Notes under the pieces: generated by a model | The model's input: only the letters and a program-made list of their open reading frames with translations | Told to the model about the DNA's origin: nothing | Databases searched by the model: none | Shown here: positions 30,746 through 41,007 of the stretch, one piece after another | Layout of the letters: each line of letters starts with the position of its first letter | How positions within the stretch are numbered: the stretch's first letter is position 1 | Translations under genes and position numbers: made by a program | NCBI GenBank assembly: GCA_911728435.2 | Contig: OU452216.1 | Location: 4,662,342 to 4,726,341 of the forward strand | DNA length: 64,000 nucleotides | Direction of reading: 5' to 3' | Source of the DNA: Apoderus coryli | Lineage: Eukaryota; Arthropoda; Insecta; Coleoptera; Attelabidae

Positions 30746-31631
30746 GTTAACAATGATTGAAAAATAATTTAATGGCAAAGCGGACTAAAATGCTGGTTTT
30801 ACCTACACAAGGAATTTTTTTTAATTTAGCAGGGCCCCAGTCTAATTCAACAGAACCAGACCGAGTCATGGGTCGACAGATACTGACGAATTCGATTCGC
30901 TCTTGTTATGAGCTCGTGAGAGTACCATAGTCGTTGCCCATCTACAAATATCAGCCTGCATTTAAGCACAATAGGATACACAACAGTAGACACATGTAAA
31001 CACGTATCATCTACATGTACATAGTAATGCATATCCTATACCATGCAGAGGCCGAACAAACTCAATGTATAGGTAAAACCAGTCGTATAAATAGAAATAA
31101 AAATAGAAATAAAAATAGTGTGAACACCAAACGCTAGCAGGAGACCATTTTATCCTTCTGCCAGCATCTCCCAAATATTTGGGTACCAGCAATGCTCGGA
31201 CTGTGGTCTCCAAGCGTTTTGCCGTCGATGTTTAATGCCAAATAATGAAAAATTAAAAGGATTTCATGTCCGTAAATATAATAAATGAAAAATAATTTAA
31301 TGGCAAAGTGAGTTTGTTCGGCCTCTGCATGGTATAGGATATGCATTACTATGTACATGTAGATGTTACGTGTTTGGCTTAAATGCAGGCTGATATTTGT
31401 AGATGGGCAACGACTATGGTGCTCTGACAAGCTCATAACAAGAGCGAAACGAATTCGTCAGTATCTGTCGACCCATGCCTCGGTCTGGTTCTATTGAATT
31501 AGACTGGGGCCCCGCTAAATTAAACAAAATTCCTTGTGTATGTAAAACCAGCATTTTAGTCCGCTTTGCCATTAAATTATTTTTCATTTATTATATTTAC
31601 GGACATGAAATCCTTTTAAGTTAACAATGAT
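30746..31631. mobile_element. 862-bp inverted-duplication insert with 12-bp flanking direct repeats
   Basis: GTTAACAATGAT at 30746-30757 and at 31620-31631 flanks the insert. Its outer arms (about 30758-31062 and 31304-31605) are reverse complements, sharing 'taatttaatggcaaagcgga', 'gctggttttac', 'gggccccagtctaattca', CATAGTCGTTGCCCATCTAC and 'gcagaggccgaacaaactca'. The unequal spacer (31063-31303) contains 'ggatttcatgtccgtaaata', which is repeated inverted at the right end (31597-31617). No coding capacity. Possible origins are a fold-back DNA element or a reverse-transcribed copy inverted during integration. A partial third copy sits at about 13945-14010. Confidence 0.75.
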
Positions 31632-32964
31632 ATTTATGGAAGCGAAGGTTTGCTGACCTTTTAGTGGTAGCGAAAGGGAAATTACCATGAGGATATGAAT
31701 TCAAATGTTTTCGAAGGCTATTTTGGTGAAATTATACCAACTTCATCTTAAAACAAGACATTATCGACCTAATGACGTTTTATTTACAATAAACACTTAA
31801 AAAGAAAAATAGACTATAGTATTGAAAATAATAACCACATAAAAACACGCCACTGGATTACTACAGTCCAGATGGAAGAAATAAGTATAACGGATTTTTG
31901 AAAAGACAAAAAGAACTTTTGTATATATAAATGTTTATATAAAATGATATACGCATATGTGCGTACTGAAGCGTGGGCCTAATATGTCAGTTCTCTTCAA
32001 TTGTACCGGATGTCGGACACATATTTCCGTTTCTGGGCACGATCTAAACAGCTGCATGGGCGGGAACCTAATAACGAACAAAAACAACGTTAATATATAA
32101 CGTTAACACGAATGACAATAATCTCTAATTAATTGTAAAGTACTAAAACAAACTTGATAAAATATTTTAATTGCTATATTATGCAGTGTCTTTTCCTGAT
32201 TTTTGAAATATGTAAAAGTTATACAGGGTGATTTACCTACGTATGACGTGAATTAGAAGGTTTTCAACTTTCAGATGGAGTAGATATTTCAAATTTCGTA
32301 CACATAGAAAAATATCAAATTTAAAGTAAGTAAGTATACCCTTTATGTAAAAAGAAACAAACATGTTTCTCCAAACCAATTTGACCAAATGGATTAAATA
32401 TTTTACAATCATCGAGTAACCAAATTATTTCACAGGGCATTGTCTGCAGTCGGCTGTGTCGACGTCATACACCCATAACTAGTAGCCTTTCCTTTGATTA
32501 ATGGTACTGAACATGGGAATTCATTTCAATTGCACCCTGGACACCCTGTATAATTAACAGGAAACCATTTCTTTAGGAAATTCAATTGATTTCGCTTTAA
32601 AGTTGGATTAAAACGCAACGTGCTATGTCGTTATATCTATATTTTCGGAAAAACATCAAATAGAAGACGAATAAAAACGTTAGATAAGCTTTCGTCGAGA
32701 AATTATTTACAGAAAACGGATGGTTTATTTATTTTTCATTTTCTACTTGGGAAAACTTTCAGAGTTTCAGTCTCGTCTGGTTTCAGTTTAGTCATATATA
32801 TTTTAGTTTTTATTTTTTGGGAAACATAATTTCATCGTTTGTCTGCAGTAGTTGGTATTTAGACGGAAATTACTCCTAGGATTGAATGTCTATGTACACA
32901 TAGACTACGGAATACAATTTAATGAATTGAAAACAATTTCTGCCAGTTTAGGTTGAAACTGTTC
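31632..32964. other. non-coding; contains a possible small MITE
   Basis: No gene. TATACAGGGTG at 32220-32230 faces CACCCTGTATA at 32542-32552, which could delimit a MITE of about 330 bp. The short frame at 32620-32829 has no family signature. Confidence 0.4.
32220..32552. mobile_element. possible MITE with TATACAGGGTG ends
   Basis: The 11-bp ends are exact inverted copies and are of the 'cagggtg' type often seen on Tc1/mariner relics. The inner sequence does not continue the symmetry. 'acaccctgta' motifs also occur singly at 7.08, 38.75 and 62.64 kb, so the pairing may be accidental. Confidence 0.35.
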
Positions 32965-32968
32965 AGCA

Positions 32969-33145
32969 CATTAGTTATTCCGTAGGATAAGTAAGAAAAA
33001 AACAAAACTTTGACAAAACTCGACTCTATTATTCAACATAGCAGCCTTCGAGGGCAATACAGGAAAACAGGAAAAAGTCGCTGGGGACTAAATCTGGTGA
33101 ATACGGTGGGTGGGTAAGCAATTCGAAGCCCAATTCATTCCGAAC
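32969..33145 (-). pseudogene. mariner 3' end with C-terminal remnant
   Basis: Same family as 14831-15130. The terminal-like 'ttagttattccgtaggataa' is followed by 'ttgacaaaactc', 'tattattcaacatag', and then coding in the minus direction corresponding to ALEGCYVE. A deletion brings in FPVF and FSPDLVPSDFF-type codons at about 33060-33100, and the piece ends near NELGFEL. Only about 175 bp remain. Confidence 0.7.
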
Positions 33146-33440
33146 CGAACCGTAATAAATAATTATTTGGCTTTTATTTGTTTAACTCAAACAAAATTTA
33201 TTTGACTAAAATAAATAGTGTTTGTCCGGAATAAATAGTTATTTGTTTTTTTTTAATATTTATTTGACCTGGGCTGCTTTGGCAGAAATAAATATTTATT
33301 TAATTTAAATAACAGACTAAGTTAATTCCTGGTTATTTGAAACAAGTCCACCGTCCTTTGAGTCAAATAAAGAATAATAAAATGTCCAATGTAGAAGGTG
33401 GTTTTTGTTTTGTTAGTTATGACTACTATATATTATATAA
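33146..33440. other. AT-rich non-coding with AAATAATTATTTG-like palindromes
   Basis: Several short palindromic motifs of the type ATAAATATTTATTT occur here and again at 36.65-37.2 and 37.55-37.65 kb. No coding capacity is seen. Confidence 0.4.
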
Positions 33441-33866
33441 TAATCATAATCATAATCATAATCATAATCATAATCATAATCATAATCATAATCATAATCA
33501 TAATCATAATCATAATCATAATCATAATCATAATCGTAATCATAATCGTAATCATAATCGTAATCATAATCATAATCATAATCATAATCATAATCATAAT
33601 CATAATCATAATCATAATCATAATCATAATCATAATCATAATCATAATCATAATCATAATCATAATCATAATCATAATCATAATCATAATCATAATCATA
33701 ATCATAATCATAATCATAATCATAATCATAATCATAATCATAATCATAATCATAATCATAATCATAATCATAATCATAATCATAATCATAATCATAATCA
33801 TAATCATAATCATAATCATAATCATAATCATAATCATAATCATAATCATAATCATAATCAATCATA
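33441..33866. repeat. (CATAAT)n microsatellite, about 70 units
   Basis: Uninterrupted hexamers except for three CGTAAT variants spaced exactly 12 bp apart at about 33535, 33547 and 33559. The long frames in several phases are by-products of a stop-free hexamer and are not genes. The array abuts a minus-strand non-LTR 3' end whose tail has the same letters (ATTATG), so it probably grew from the retrotransposon tail. Confidence 0.95.
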
Positions 33867-35140
33867 ATCTTTAATCATAATCATAATCTTTATTGGCCAT
33901 TAATCATCAATATAAAATATATACATTGGCAAGTCATAAATAAACGAATAATTTGTATAGAACATGTCACATTATAATAAATAAAATCTTAAACGCTATC
34001 ATTACAACAACAAAAAAACAAAAAACAGAGAAAGAGATTTAACGCATGAGGCATCCAGCAGCGCAATTCACATCATACTAGAGCAGAACTGAACAAACTC
34101 TTGCAGAGTATAAAAACAATTTTCAACTAGAAATAATTTCAGTCTGCTCCTAAAAATATTCTCAGTTGCTGAGTTTTTGATAGAAGAGGGCAACATGTTG
34201 AAATAGCTTATGCCAGAGTAATGCGGCGACTTCCTGTAAAACTCATGATAATGCCTAGGTAATAGTAGTTGGTTTCGACCCCTAGTAGCGTAATCATGTC
34301 GCAAGCCATTCACTGGAAACAAAGCTCGATTCTTAAATATATAAGGAAGTAATTTATAGAGATAAATGCAGGCCACTGTTAGCATCCTTTCACTTTTAAA
34401 AGTGCCCCGACAAGAGAAGCCGAATGGCAGACCAAAGATAGTCCGCAATATCCGCTTCTGAATCACAAACACCCGACTCACTTCACAAGACCTGCCCCAG
34501 GATACTATATTATATGAAATTGCAGAGTACACAAGAGAATAATATATTGTTATTAGGGCTGCAGTATTCATATCCCTCAGAGAATAAATTAAGTAAGCCT
34601 GTTGGGATAGCTTACCACATACGACATCTAGGTGATGTAGCCAAGTCAATTTCTCATCAACATTCACACCCAAGATCTTCACAGACTGTGACCAGGGCAA
34701 GATGCTGCTTCCAAACTGTACATCGAAGTCTAGTGATGATTTGTATCTGTTAAATTGAAGCAGAACTGTTTTATCATGGTTAACCATCAATCGGTTATCA
34801 TGGCACCACGAATCAAAAGCTCGTAATGTAGATGAAATATTTCCTTGAAGAATTTTAGGGTCCCTGTCCGTTATGATGAAAGATGTATCATCCGCGTACA
34901 TAAATGGTCTTGCAAAGGTAAGCCGCTGAGGCAAGTCATTAACAAATAAAAGGAAAAGAAGGGGGCCCAGGACACTTCCCTGAGGAGTGCCGATATTAAT
35001 GTCCTCATAATCAGATAACTCTGAGTCTATCCTGACACGAAATCTACGCCGATTCAAGTATGAAAAGATCCAGTCGTTGACGTTTCTTCTCACACCCATA
35101 CAGGATAGCTTGGTCGACACAAACTGCTTATCAACCAAAT
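33867..35140 (-). mobile_element. 5'-truncated non-LTR retrotransposon with ATTATG tail
   Basis: Minus-strand LINE copy. The 3' UTR reads through 'ataaagattatgattatgat' into the ATTATG array. The 5' side ends near 35140 inside the RT. The ORF is open, so the copy is fairly young. Confidence 0.85.
34068..35138 (-). CDS. reverse transcriptase C-terminal two-thirds, uninterrupted
   Basis: 356 codons without a stop. It begins in the RT palm after the first Asp box. NIGTPQGSVLGPLL is at residues 48-61, and FMYADDTSF (79-87) holds the catalytic pair D83-D84. The thumb reads KILGVNVDEKLTWLHHLD. The C-terminal domain has SYNIVSWGRSCEVSRVFVIQ, YATRGRNQLLLPR and SYFNMLPSSIKNS. The endonuclease and the first catalytic Asp are lost by truncation. 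The initial Met is simply the first in frame. The clade is CR1/jockey-like, and the C-terminal domain resembles 18319-18786. Confidence 0.85.
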   Translation of the reverse strand: MVDKQFVSTKLSCMGVRRNVNDWIFSYLNRRRFRVRIDSELSDYEDINIGTPQGSVLGPLLFLLFVNDLPQRLTFARPFMYADDTSFIITDRDPKILQGNISSTLRAFDSWCHDNRLMVNHDKTVLLQFNRYKSSLDFDVQFGSSILPWSQSVKILGVNVDEKLTWLHHLDVVCGKLSQQAYLIYSLRDMNTAALITIYYSLVYSAISYNIVSWGRSCEVSRVFVIQKRILRTIFGLPFGFSCRGTFKSERMLTVACIYLYKLLPYIFKNRALFPVNGLRHDYATRGRNQLLLPRHYHEFYRKSPHYSGISYFNMLPSSIKNSATENIFRSRLKLFLVENCFYTLQEFVQFCSSMM

Positions 35141-35186
35141 AAATAAAAAAATAATGTCCGTTGAATCGTTATTATAGTGGTGTGGA

Positions 35187-36350
35187 ACCTAGGGCACAGC
35201 ATTAATAAGTACAGCATTCCGTCTCCATGTTCGCACTTTGAAAAAAACACTTTGAAAAAAACTGTGACGTAAGATGCCGCCATTTTGGGTTACAAGTCAG
35301 GTCCTGACTAAGAATAATTATAGTTTTTGGTTTCTAACCACAGTACTGTATTTTTATTTTTGTAAAAATATTTAAGTACATAATAATATCGCTGTCAATT
35401 TCAGAAATATTTGTGGTGTGTCATAGTGATTGAAAACAACCTTGAGTGGTGTTATCAGTTAAATGTTGACATGATTGGGTGATTTTTAATAACAATAATA
35501 ATAACTATTGGAAAAAGTTGTTATTGTCAAAAAAAAAATTAAGATTGTCAGATTTTTGATTACTTTTCAATTTCTATATTATATTGGTCAGTTAAAATCG
35601 TTTCAGTTTTGTATTTAGTTTGTTATTTTTCTTTATTAATAAATCGCGTTTATTTCAATTTTCGTGGTTTATTATGAATATCGTTGTAGTGAGTTAAACG
35701 GGTAGTTTAATTCACAAATTACAACAACAGCAACTTTAAAGGCAAATTTTGGCAAAGACTTCTTGAAACTTTATAATGATATTGTCAATAAAATAACAAC
35801 TAGCCACGCGACAACTTGTGTTTATGTTTCACTTGTATTTAGTTTAAAAACATATTAGATACTGTCATTTCGTAATATAAATTTTACGGTTATACAAATA
35901 GTTGTTATAAACGTAAAATTATCTAGTATTTATCTTAATTTTTACTTATTACTCACCTAACAGGATCTTTGGGGAAGCGAAAAAAATGTTTAGAGCAAGT
36001 GTACCGCTTATTGGGACAACATTTTGCAGCACACACATGTCCTCCCTGATTATTCATTGTATTAATCACAAGACACGTTAATTAAAATAAAATCCTTTTA
36101 ATTCTCACGAACACTATACCAAAAACACAGAATTAGATTATAAACACAATATTTATTTATCTCGTACACGCCGACAATGAACTATATATTGAACACAGGA
36201 GTGAACTGTATCTATCTACGTCTATGCGATTATTTTGACGTTGTAACCCATAATGGCGGCATGCGCGACGATATGCGCAGGACGGCTTGCAAACGTGAAA
36301 GTCAGAATACTGTATTATTTATTGTACTGTGCCTAGGGCACTTATATGAC
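35187..36350 (-). mobile_element. THAP-containing DNA transposon relic with inverted ends
   Basis: The left end 'cctagggcacagcattaata' followed by 'agtacagcattc' (from 35187) is mirrored at the right by 'gaatactgtattatttattg' followed by 'actgtgcctagggcac' (to 36348). Inner landmarks also mirror: 'gccgccattttgggttacaa' on the left and 'ttgtaacccataatggcggc' on the right. The minus-strand interior carries a THAP-type exon with a splice donor, pointing to a P-like or other THAP-bearing element. No transposase core is visible. The target duplication was not resolved. Confidence 0.65.
35957..36057 (-). CDS. THAP-type zinc-finger first exon
   Basis: From ATG at 36057 the minus strand reads MNNQGGHVCAAKCCPNKR, YTCSKHFFRFPKDPVR and then CCTGTTAG|GTGAGT, a strong splice donor at 35956. 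Cys-x3-Cys near the start plus the FFRFPKD block is the signature of the N-terminal half of a THAP domain, a C2CH zinc finger that in P-element-like transposases binds the element ends. The second half (W...C-x2-H) should be in the next exon, which I could not identify. The frame is intact. Confidence 0.6.
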
Positions 36351-36756
36351 CCCTTTTCCAATGTAAGTGCCTAAATGTTATAAGTTAATTATAATTAAAA
36401 CGGTGACAAAAAAATCTTAAAATGCTTGAGTACTAATGCATGATTGCTTATTTAATGTAAGTATATGTATGTATAGATACCTAAACCTAATATTATAATA
36501 AGATCCTTTTTTATATTCGTAGTGAATTGATAAAATAAGGGTAGATGATCTTGAAACTGAGATTTTATTTAACAGTATTTAATACAAAGATGGCGGCTTG
36601 TTTATATTTAGGGACCAACAAGAACGTCACCCAATGAAATATTTATTCAGTTCAAACAAATATTTGTTTGAAACATATTCGCGGGCGTTTATGTCAAACG
36701 CGAAATCAACTAGGCGTATTAGGTATACCTATATAAATAATAATTTTTTTGTTTTA
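36351..36756. other. non-coding interval
   Basis: AT-rich. 'aaacaaatatttgtttgaaa' at about 36654-36674 is a short palindrome of the type seen around 33.2 kb. No gene. Confidence 0.4.
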
Positions 36757-37166
36757 AATATATGATTTGTTCTATCCAAATAAATAATATGATCCGGCAA
36801 AATCTGGTGGTTTGCTTCCAATAAATACTTTGTTTGTTACAAAGAAATATTTATTTCTACAAACATTCTTTCTAGAAATTAATTTGCAAATATTATTATT
36901 AATAAAACCAGAAACTGTTTAAATCAGATCTAGGGTGTATAATGAAACAATCCCCAAATTATTACCTGTGTAAGTGTTTTTTGAACAATTCATCCAAACA
37001 GTTCCTAGTTTTATTAACAAAAATATTTGTAAATTAATTTCTAGAAAAAAACATGTTTGAAAAAATAAATATTTATTTGTAACAAACAAAGTATTTATTG
37101 GAAGCAAACTATCAGATTTTCCGGAACAAATTATTTGTTTGGATAGAACAAATCATATATTTAATA
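36757..37166. mobile_element. fold-back element, about 165-bp arms
   Basis: Left arm 36757-36920 ('aaatatatgatttgttctat', 'tttgcttccaataaatactt', 'tctagaaattaatttgcaaa') and right arm about 36997-37166 are diverged reverse complements around a spacer of roughly 76 bp. No coding capacity. Probably a MITE or fold-back element, with borders at the 'atgatttgttc' ends. Confidence 0.75.
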
Positions 37167-37640
37167 TAATTTTTTTTTATTCAAAATAAACAAATATATA
37201 TTTATTTATTCATTTAGATTACATCTACCCAGAGAGAAACACATCCAATTACAGGGCAGGTACATTACAAAACTATAAAATTAACATAAATACACGTTTC
37301 AAAATAAATAATACAAATATTACAATCGCAAAAAATAGTCAAGAAGAATGGTTTAACAACAAATATTTATCTAAAAAACACTTTTTTAATATAAGATATG
37401 GTATTAAAAAATACATCAATATCGTTACTCACCGAGTATTCCAAGTAGCACCACCTTTGGGTCAAGTACATGAAATCTTTCTTCTAAATAACTGTAGTCA
37501 GTTCAAGCAAACAAATATATCCTTACATTTTCGGGCCTTGTTAACAAGTATAAGTACTAAGTCAAATAACTATTTATTTAAATCAAATAAATACTAGATG
37601 GGTATTTCAAATAATAACGTTTATTTTTGCCAAAATAAAA
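37167..37640. other. non-coding interval
   Basis: AT-rich. Two stretches near 37390-37440 and 23820-23860 share 'caatatcgttactcacc'/'caatatcattactcacc', so part of this may be an old retroelement UTR. No frame. Confidence 0.35.
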
Positions 37641-37656
37641 CAATTATAACAATATT

Positions 37657-37683
37657 ACAGTAAAGCCTTGAGGGCTTTACTGT
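37657..37683. repeat. perfect 11-bp hairpin in LINE 3' region
   Basis: ACAGTAAAGCC, loop TTGAG, GGCTTTACTGT. Stem-loops near 3' ends can serve as recognition sites for LINE reverse transcriptases, but no such role is shown here. Confidence 0.7.
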
Positions 37684-37948
37684 TAACAACAAAATTTACT
37701 AGGTACAATAACAATGTTAAATTAGTCAGCAAAATAAACATGTCTAACTCACAAAATCTTTATAGAGATTGTCCGTAAGCGTAACATATCTACCAGGCCG
37801 CAGTACCAGCACATCTGGCTTCTAATACACCTTAATAAAAAACACAACAAAAAATTCACCACATACTACACAACGAAAAAGGATAAGACTGAATGACTTG
37901 AGTATATAAAGAAAAAAAGAAAAAAAAATCCTAATATGATTCACAGAA

Positions 37949-38251
37949 TTAAAGAAAACCGATAAGAGTCTGAAACTCTTCTTGAGTCTTGCCATGCATG
38001 TATTCCTTTACAAATGCCTTAAAACTCTTCAAAGCGGGCTTGGATCTGACTTCCGGAGGTAAGAGATTGTAAAACCGTGGGGCCAAATACATATAGTGTC
38101 TCTGACCTATTGATTTAGACGAGAAAGGAGTTCTGTATGAATCTTGTCTTGTTCGTGTATAATAGTCATGCTGAATTGGCTCCAGCAACTGTTTGGTTCT
38201 GTGTTGGTGAAGGACAGCGGAAAGGAAAAAAAGCTTCCTAATATCAAACAC
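37949..38251 (-). pseudogene. C-terminal region of LINE ORF2
   Basis: Reads FDIRKLFFLSAVL, HDYYTRTRQDSYRTPFSSK, GQRHYMYLAPRFYNLLPPEV and FKAFVKEYMHG, the 'H-x-Y-x-TR...LAPRxYN-x-LP' end typical of jockey/CR1-like proteins. The frame is open, but the RT domain is absent. Confidence 0.75.
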
Positions 38252-38279
38252 TCCTGCTTCACAAAAAAAAAAACATATA

Positions 38280-38620
38280 TTTGTCTCAAGTACATGGGTT
38301 GTTTGTCGTATACCGATGAAATATTTGTTTGGTTCAACTCCATTTTTTTTTTTTTTGATCCAAACAAATCTTTTTTTCAGTGTACCATTTGTCTCGATGG
38401 AGCAGAGTTCGGAAAATGTTTATCAAGCCATCGTTTAGTTTCCACTGTATTTTTTTACATCAAAAAGCAATGCAAACCTCGAAATTCACTTTTTCCATTT
38501 TCTTTTTCAATAACAAAAGTTGCTTCACACAAAATGCTATAACTAACGAATGAATAGTCAGATTGCTGTCAAATTTATACTTGTATCGTTTGAAAGTTAG
38601 AACTAAATAAAAATCAAATC
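38280..38620 (-). pseudogene. mariner 5' leader and transposase start
   Basis: Same family as 20366-20640. The minus strand runs through the leader (about 38600-38510) to ATG and reads MEKVNFEVCIALLM, a stop, then KNTVETKRWLDKHFPNSAPS and RQMV. After RQMV the homology ends (about 38385). It keeps the PNSAPSRQMV residues that are split at 17.8/20.4 kb. No terminal repeat is recognised on the outer side. Confidence 0.75.
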
Positions 38621-38778
38621 CAAAATCAAAAAATACAGTCCCAAGTATTTTCTTTTTTCCACAAGTGGGCTAAAACAACAAAATTTTATTATACAAACTC
38701 TCGTATAAAATTTGAAAAAACGAAAAAAAAATTAGAACTTTAACACCCTGTATCTTGGACAGATAGGTGTTTTGGACA

Positions 38779-38781
<3 letters not shown>

Positions 38782-38810
<29 letters not shown>

Positions 38811-38811
38811 G
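38782..38811. repeat. (TA)n microsatellite
   Basis: About 15 uninterrupted TA units. Confidence 0.95.
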
Positions 38812-39099
38812 GAACATTTTTCATTTCTTGAGATGCCTATCACCTCTGTAAATGCGTTATGAAATACCCTGTACTTATATAGAAATATTTTGAATTGAAA
38901 TTCATTGGAGGCTTTTATTTCATATAATAAACAAGTATTTTAATAATAATAATTAGGCACTGCTTAAAAGTCCATTACGTATATTAGCAGCTGCCTTCTA
39001 AATCGCCTGAGTATAATATGATTACATAATACCTATGGTATGGAGAGCTACATTAATAATTTTTTAACATAATAAACTAACATAACTACTTTGGTCAAA

Positions 39100-39180
39100 A
39101 ATTAGAAATAAGAAAAATTGCAAGAGCAGCGATCGAACCCAGGACCTTCCGCACCCAATGCCACGCCGATTACAACTGTA
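39100..39180 (-). other. possible tRNA-derived SINE trace
   Basis: The minus strand contains GGCATTGGGTGC...GGTCCTGGGTTCGATCGC. GGTTCGATCGC resembles a polymerase III B box, and the upstream GTGGCATTGGG is a weak A-box candidate about 30 bp away. No cloverleaf can be completed and no tail is clear. Confidence 0.2.
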
Positions 39181-39411
39181 AAAGAAGTACAACCAAATTG
39201 CATTAAAGTTACAAATAATAATATGTAGTACGACGATGCTACATATTTTCTCGAGAATTATGGAGGCAAATATCAAAAGTAACTCCCCCAAGCTCATATA
39301 TCAAAATTCAGTTCAATTGGTTAAAGCGTTTACGCTCTATCGAGGAAGAATTCAGACAAACAATAGGCTTAATCGTCTCAGGGAACTTCAAGATGGTTTT
39401 TTGTAAATAGT

Positions 39412-40490
39412 TTGACGCGAACAGAGAATCAAGCAATAAACAATAGCAAGCTTAGTGTATTTCTTCTCAATATTCAATCCGTAAGACACAAAACTGATGG
39501 ACTATTTCTATTAATAGAACAGCTAAATTTCCCAGAAATTATTGCTATTACTGAACGTTCTCTCAACACAGACGAGCCTGTATTTGTCAAACACTACACA
39601 CTACAATATCCAGGTTTAATAGAAGTATTTTTTCTCATGGTGGTACTGTAATAATGTCTACAAATAACAACTTCACGGCAGTAACTAAGTTCGACAGTTT
39701 ATTATCTGAAAAACTGTTTGAATTTCTATTGTCTACAATAACAAATACGACCTCTATATTGTTTGCATTTACAGCACACCTGACGCTGACATAGGCGCGT
39801 TCCTTTAAAAATTGCTCAGCTTGCTTAAGTCTCCTGGTAAATCGTAAATTGATTTTGTGTGATGACTTTAACATAGATTTCTCCAGTGTGTGTGCTGCTC
39901 AAGAATCTCTTCAATCTGTATTTGAATCTTTTGGTATGGTCATGCATGTTCAATCTCCAACCAGAATAACTAAAACCAGATCTAGTACAGTCGTTTCATT
40001 TGAGTCAAATCTGGTGAACTGTACTGTCCTCGGTGCAGGTTTTTCGGATCATGAAGCAGTAATCGCAAACTTTATTGTAAAGAGCGAAAGCGGAACGCCC
40101 CACGTAGGTTACGCCGAATTTTCTCAGAGAAAAATTTTCACAACTTTAGGCGTCTATGTCAATCAAGTGACTGGGATCCCCTCTCTGATGATATCGACAC
40201 TGCCTTCTCCACTTTTACGGAAACACTTTCTGGTCTAGCATTAAAAGCGTTCCCCCTTAGGTCTATCAGGGACAAACAACATAAACCTTCGACTACCATA
40301 TAGGCTTACGTACATCGGACAAGAATATGCGCTCACTATCTCATTTGGAAAAATTTTAGGACCATCCTCTTTTTCATGATTACGTTAAACTCTACAGAAA
40401 AATTTACCATAAAGCTATAAAAGCTGCTAAAAACATATATTATAACAACCGGTTAGCTAGAACCGATAATATTGACGTGGTCTATTGTCA
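39412..40490 (+). pseudogene. endonuclease half of a jockey-like LINE ORF2, frameshifted
   Basis: The plus strand begins KLSVFLLNIQSVRHKTDGL (N of the first catalytic motif) and FPEIIAITERSL (the catalytic Glu, with E-x-S/W changed to ERS). After frame changes at about 39630 and 39830 come LCDDFNIDFSS (G/D-D-F-N motif) and AGFSDHEAVIANF (SDH motif). A linker follows, SDWDPLSDDIDTAFSTFTE, then HDYVKLYRKIYHKAIKAAKN up to about 40490. The RT half is missing. Endonuclease/exonuclease/phosphatase-type domains nick target DNA; this one is dead. Confidence 0.75.
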
Positions 40491-41007
40491 ACGGTCTGAG
40501 AAATAGGGCTTCTCCGTTCAGTATAATCTCCTCTTGTCTTGTCATCTTATTTTTTTATGTTCTGCTTGTCTACGAGAAATTTCCCACATTTTCCGGGACA
40601 CTCTCTATATTTATGTAATAATCTTTCGGAACATTAAGTACGTTACAGTCAAAAGATAACTATAGAGGGCATATCTAAGACAAATGAGAGCTGAAGCTGA
40701 TATTGAAACACTTATTGATGATCAAACTTATGCTTACACATTGGTTTAGAGGCAAATATATATACCTACCTGACAGCGGATTCCGATCGCTTATTTAGAT
40801 GGGGTGCACGCTACCCTCTTTAGCTGCCATAGGAGCATTCAAATATACTTTGACAACGTCAAGGGAAATTTTGTTGCTCTCCCCATTTTTACAAGCAACG
40901 AGTGTTGCAATAAGATCGCCAGGTTTCAGTTTAAAATCTACAGTGTGTCTAGTTAAATTCGCACCATATGGAAAACTTTTTTTAATTAATTAATTTTGCG
41001 CAATGCA
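40491..41007. other. non-coding, left flank of the 45-bp array
   Basis: A 64-codon plus-strand frame at 40799-40993 (MGCTLPSLAAIGAFKYT...) has no family that I recognise and no supporting signals. Otherwise nothing. Confidence 0.4.

Larger units (their letters stand above)
37641..38260 (-). mobile_element. 3' end of a jockey/CR1-like LINE
   Basis: Minus-strand fragment holding the last about 100 codons (37949-38251) and probably its 3' UTR down to about 37641. The 3' UTR includes a perfect hairpin at 37657-37683. It is truncated on the 5' side, where a mariner start begins almost immediately. Confidence 0.65.
38621..39399. other. non-coding with (TA)n and a possible SINE trace
   Basis: Contains a (TA)n tract at 38782-38811, 'acaccctgtatcttggacag' at 38747 and a possible tRNA-like B box at 39129-39139 on the minus strand. 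No gene. Confidence 0.4.

Noticed and set aside
33337..33874. Long frames of His-Asn, Ile-Ile, Asp-Tyr and Met-Ile repeats on both strands
   Set aside because: They are translations of a stop-free hexanucleotide microsatellite in different phases, with no start context or family.
37657..37683. Bacterial-style terminator
   Set aside because: The stem-loop lies in the 3' region of a eukaryotic LINE and has no following T-run in the relevant orientation.
39129..39139. tRNA gene
   Set aside because: A B-box-like string only. No acceptor stem or anticodon arm can be drawn.
40799..40993. 64-codon frame starting MGCTLPSL
   Set aside because: No family, no promoter or splice evidence, and an AT-rich surrounding. 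Too short to claim.
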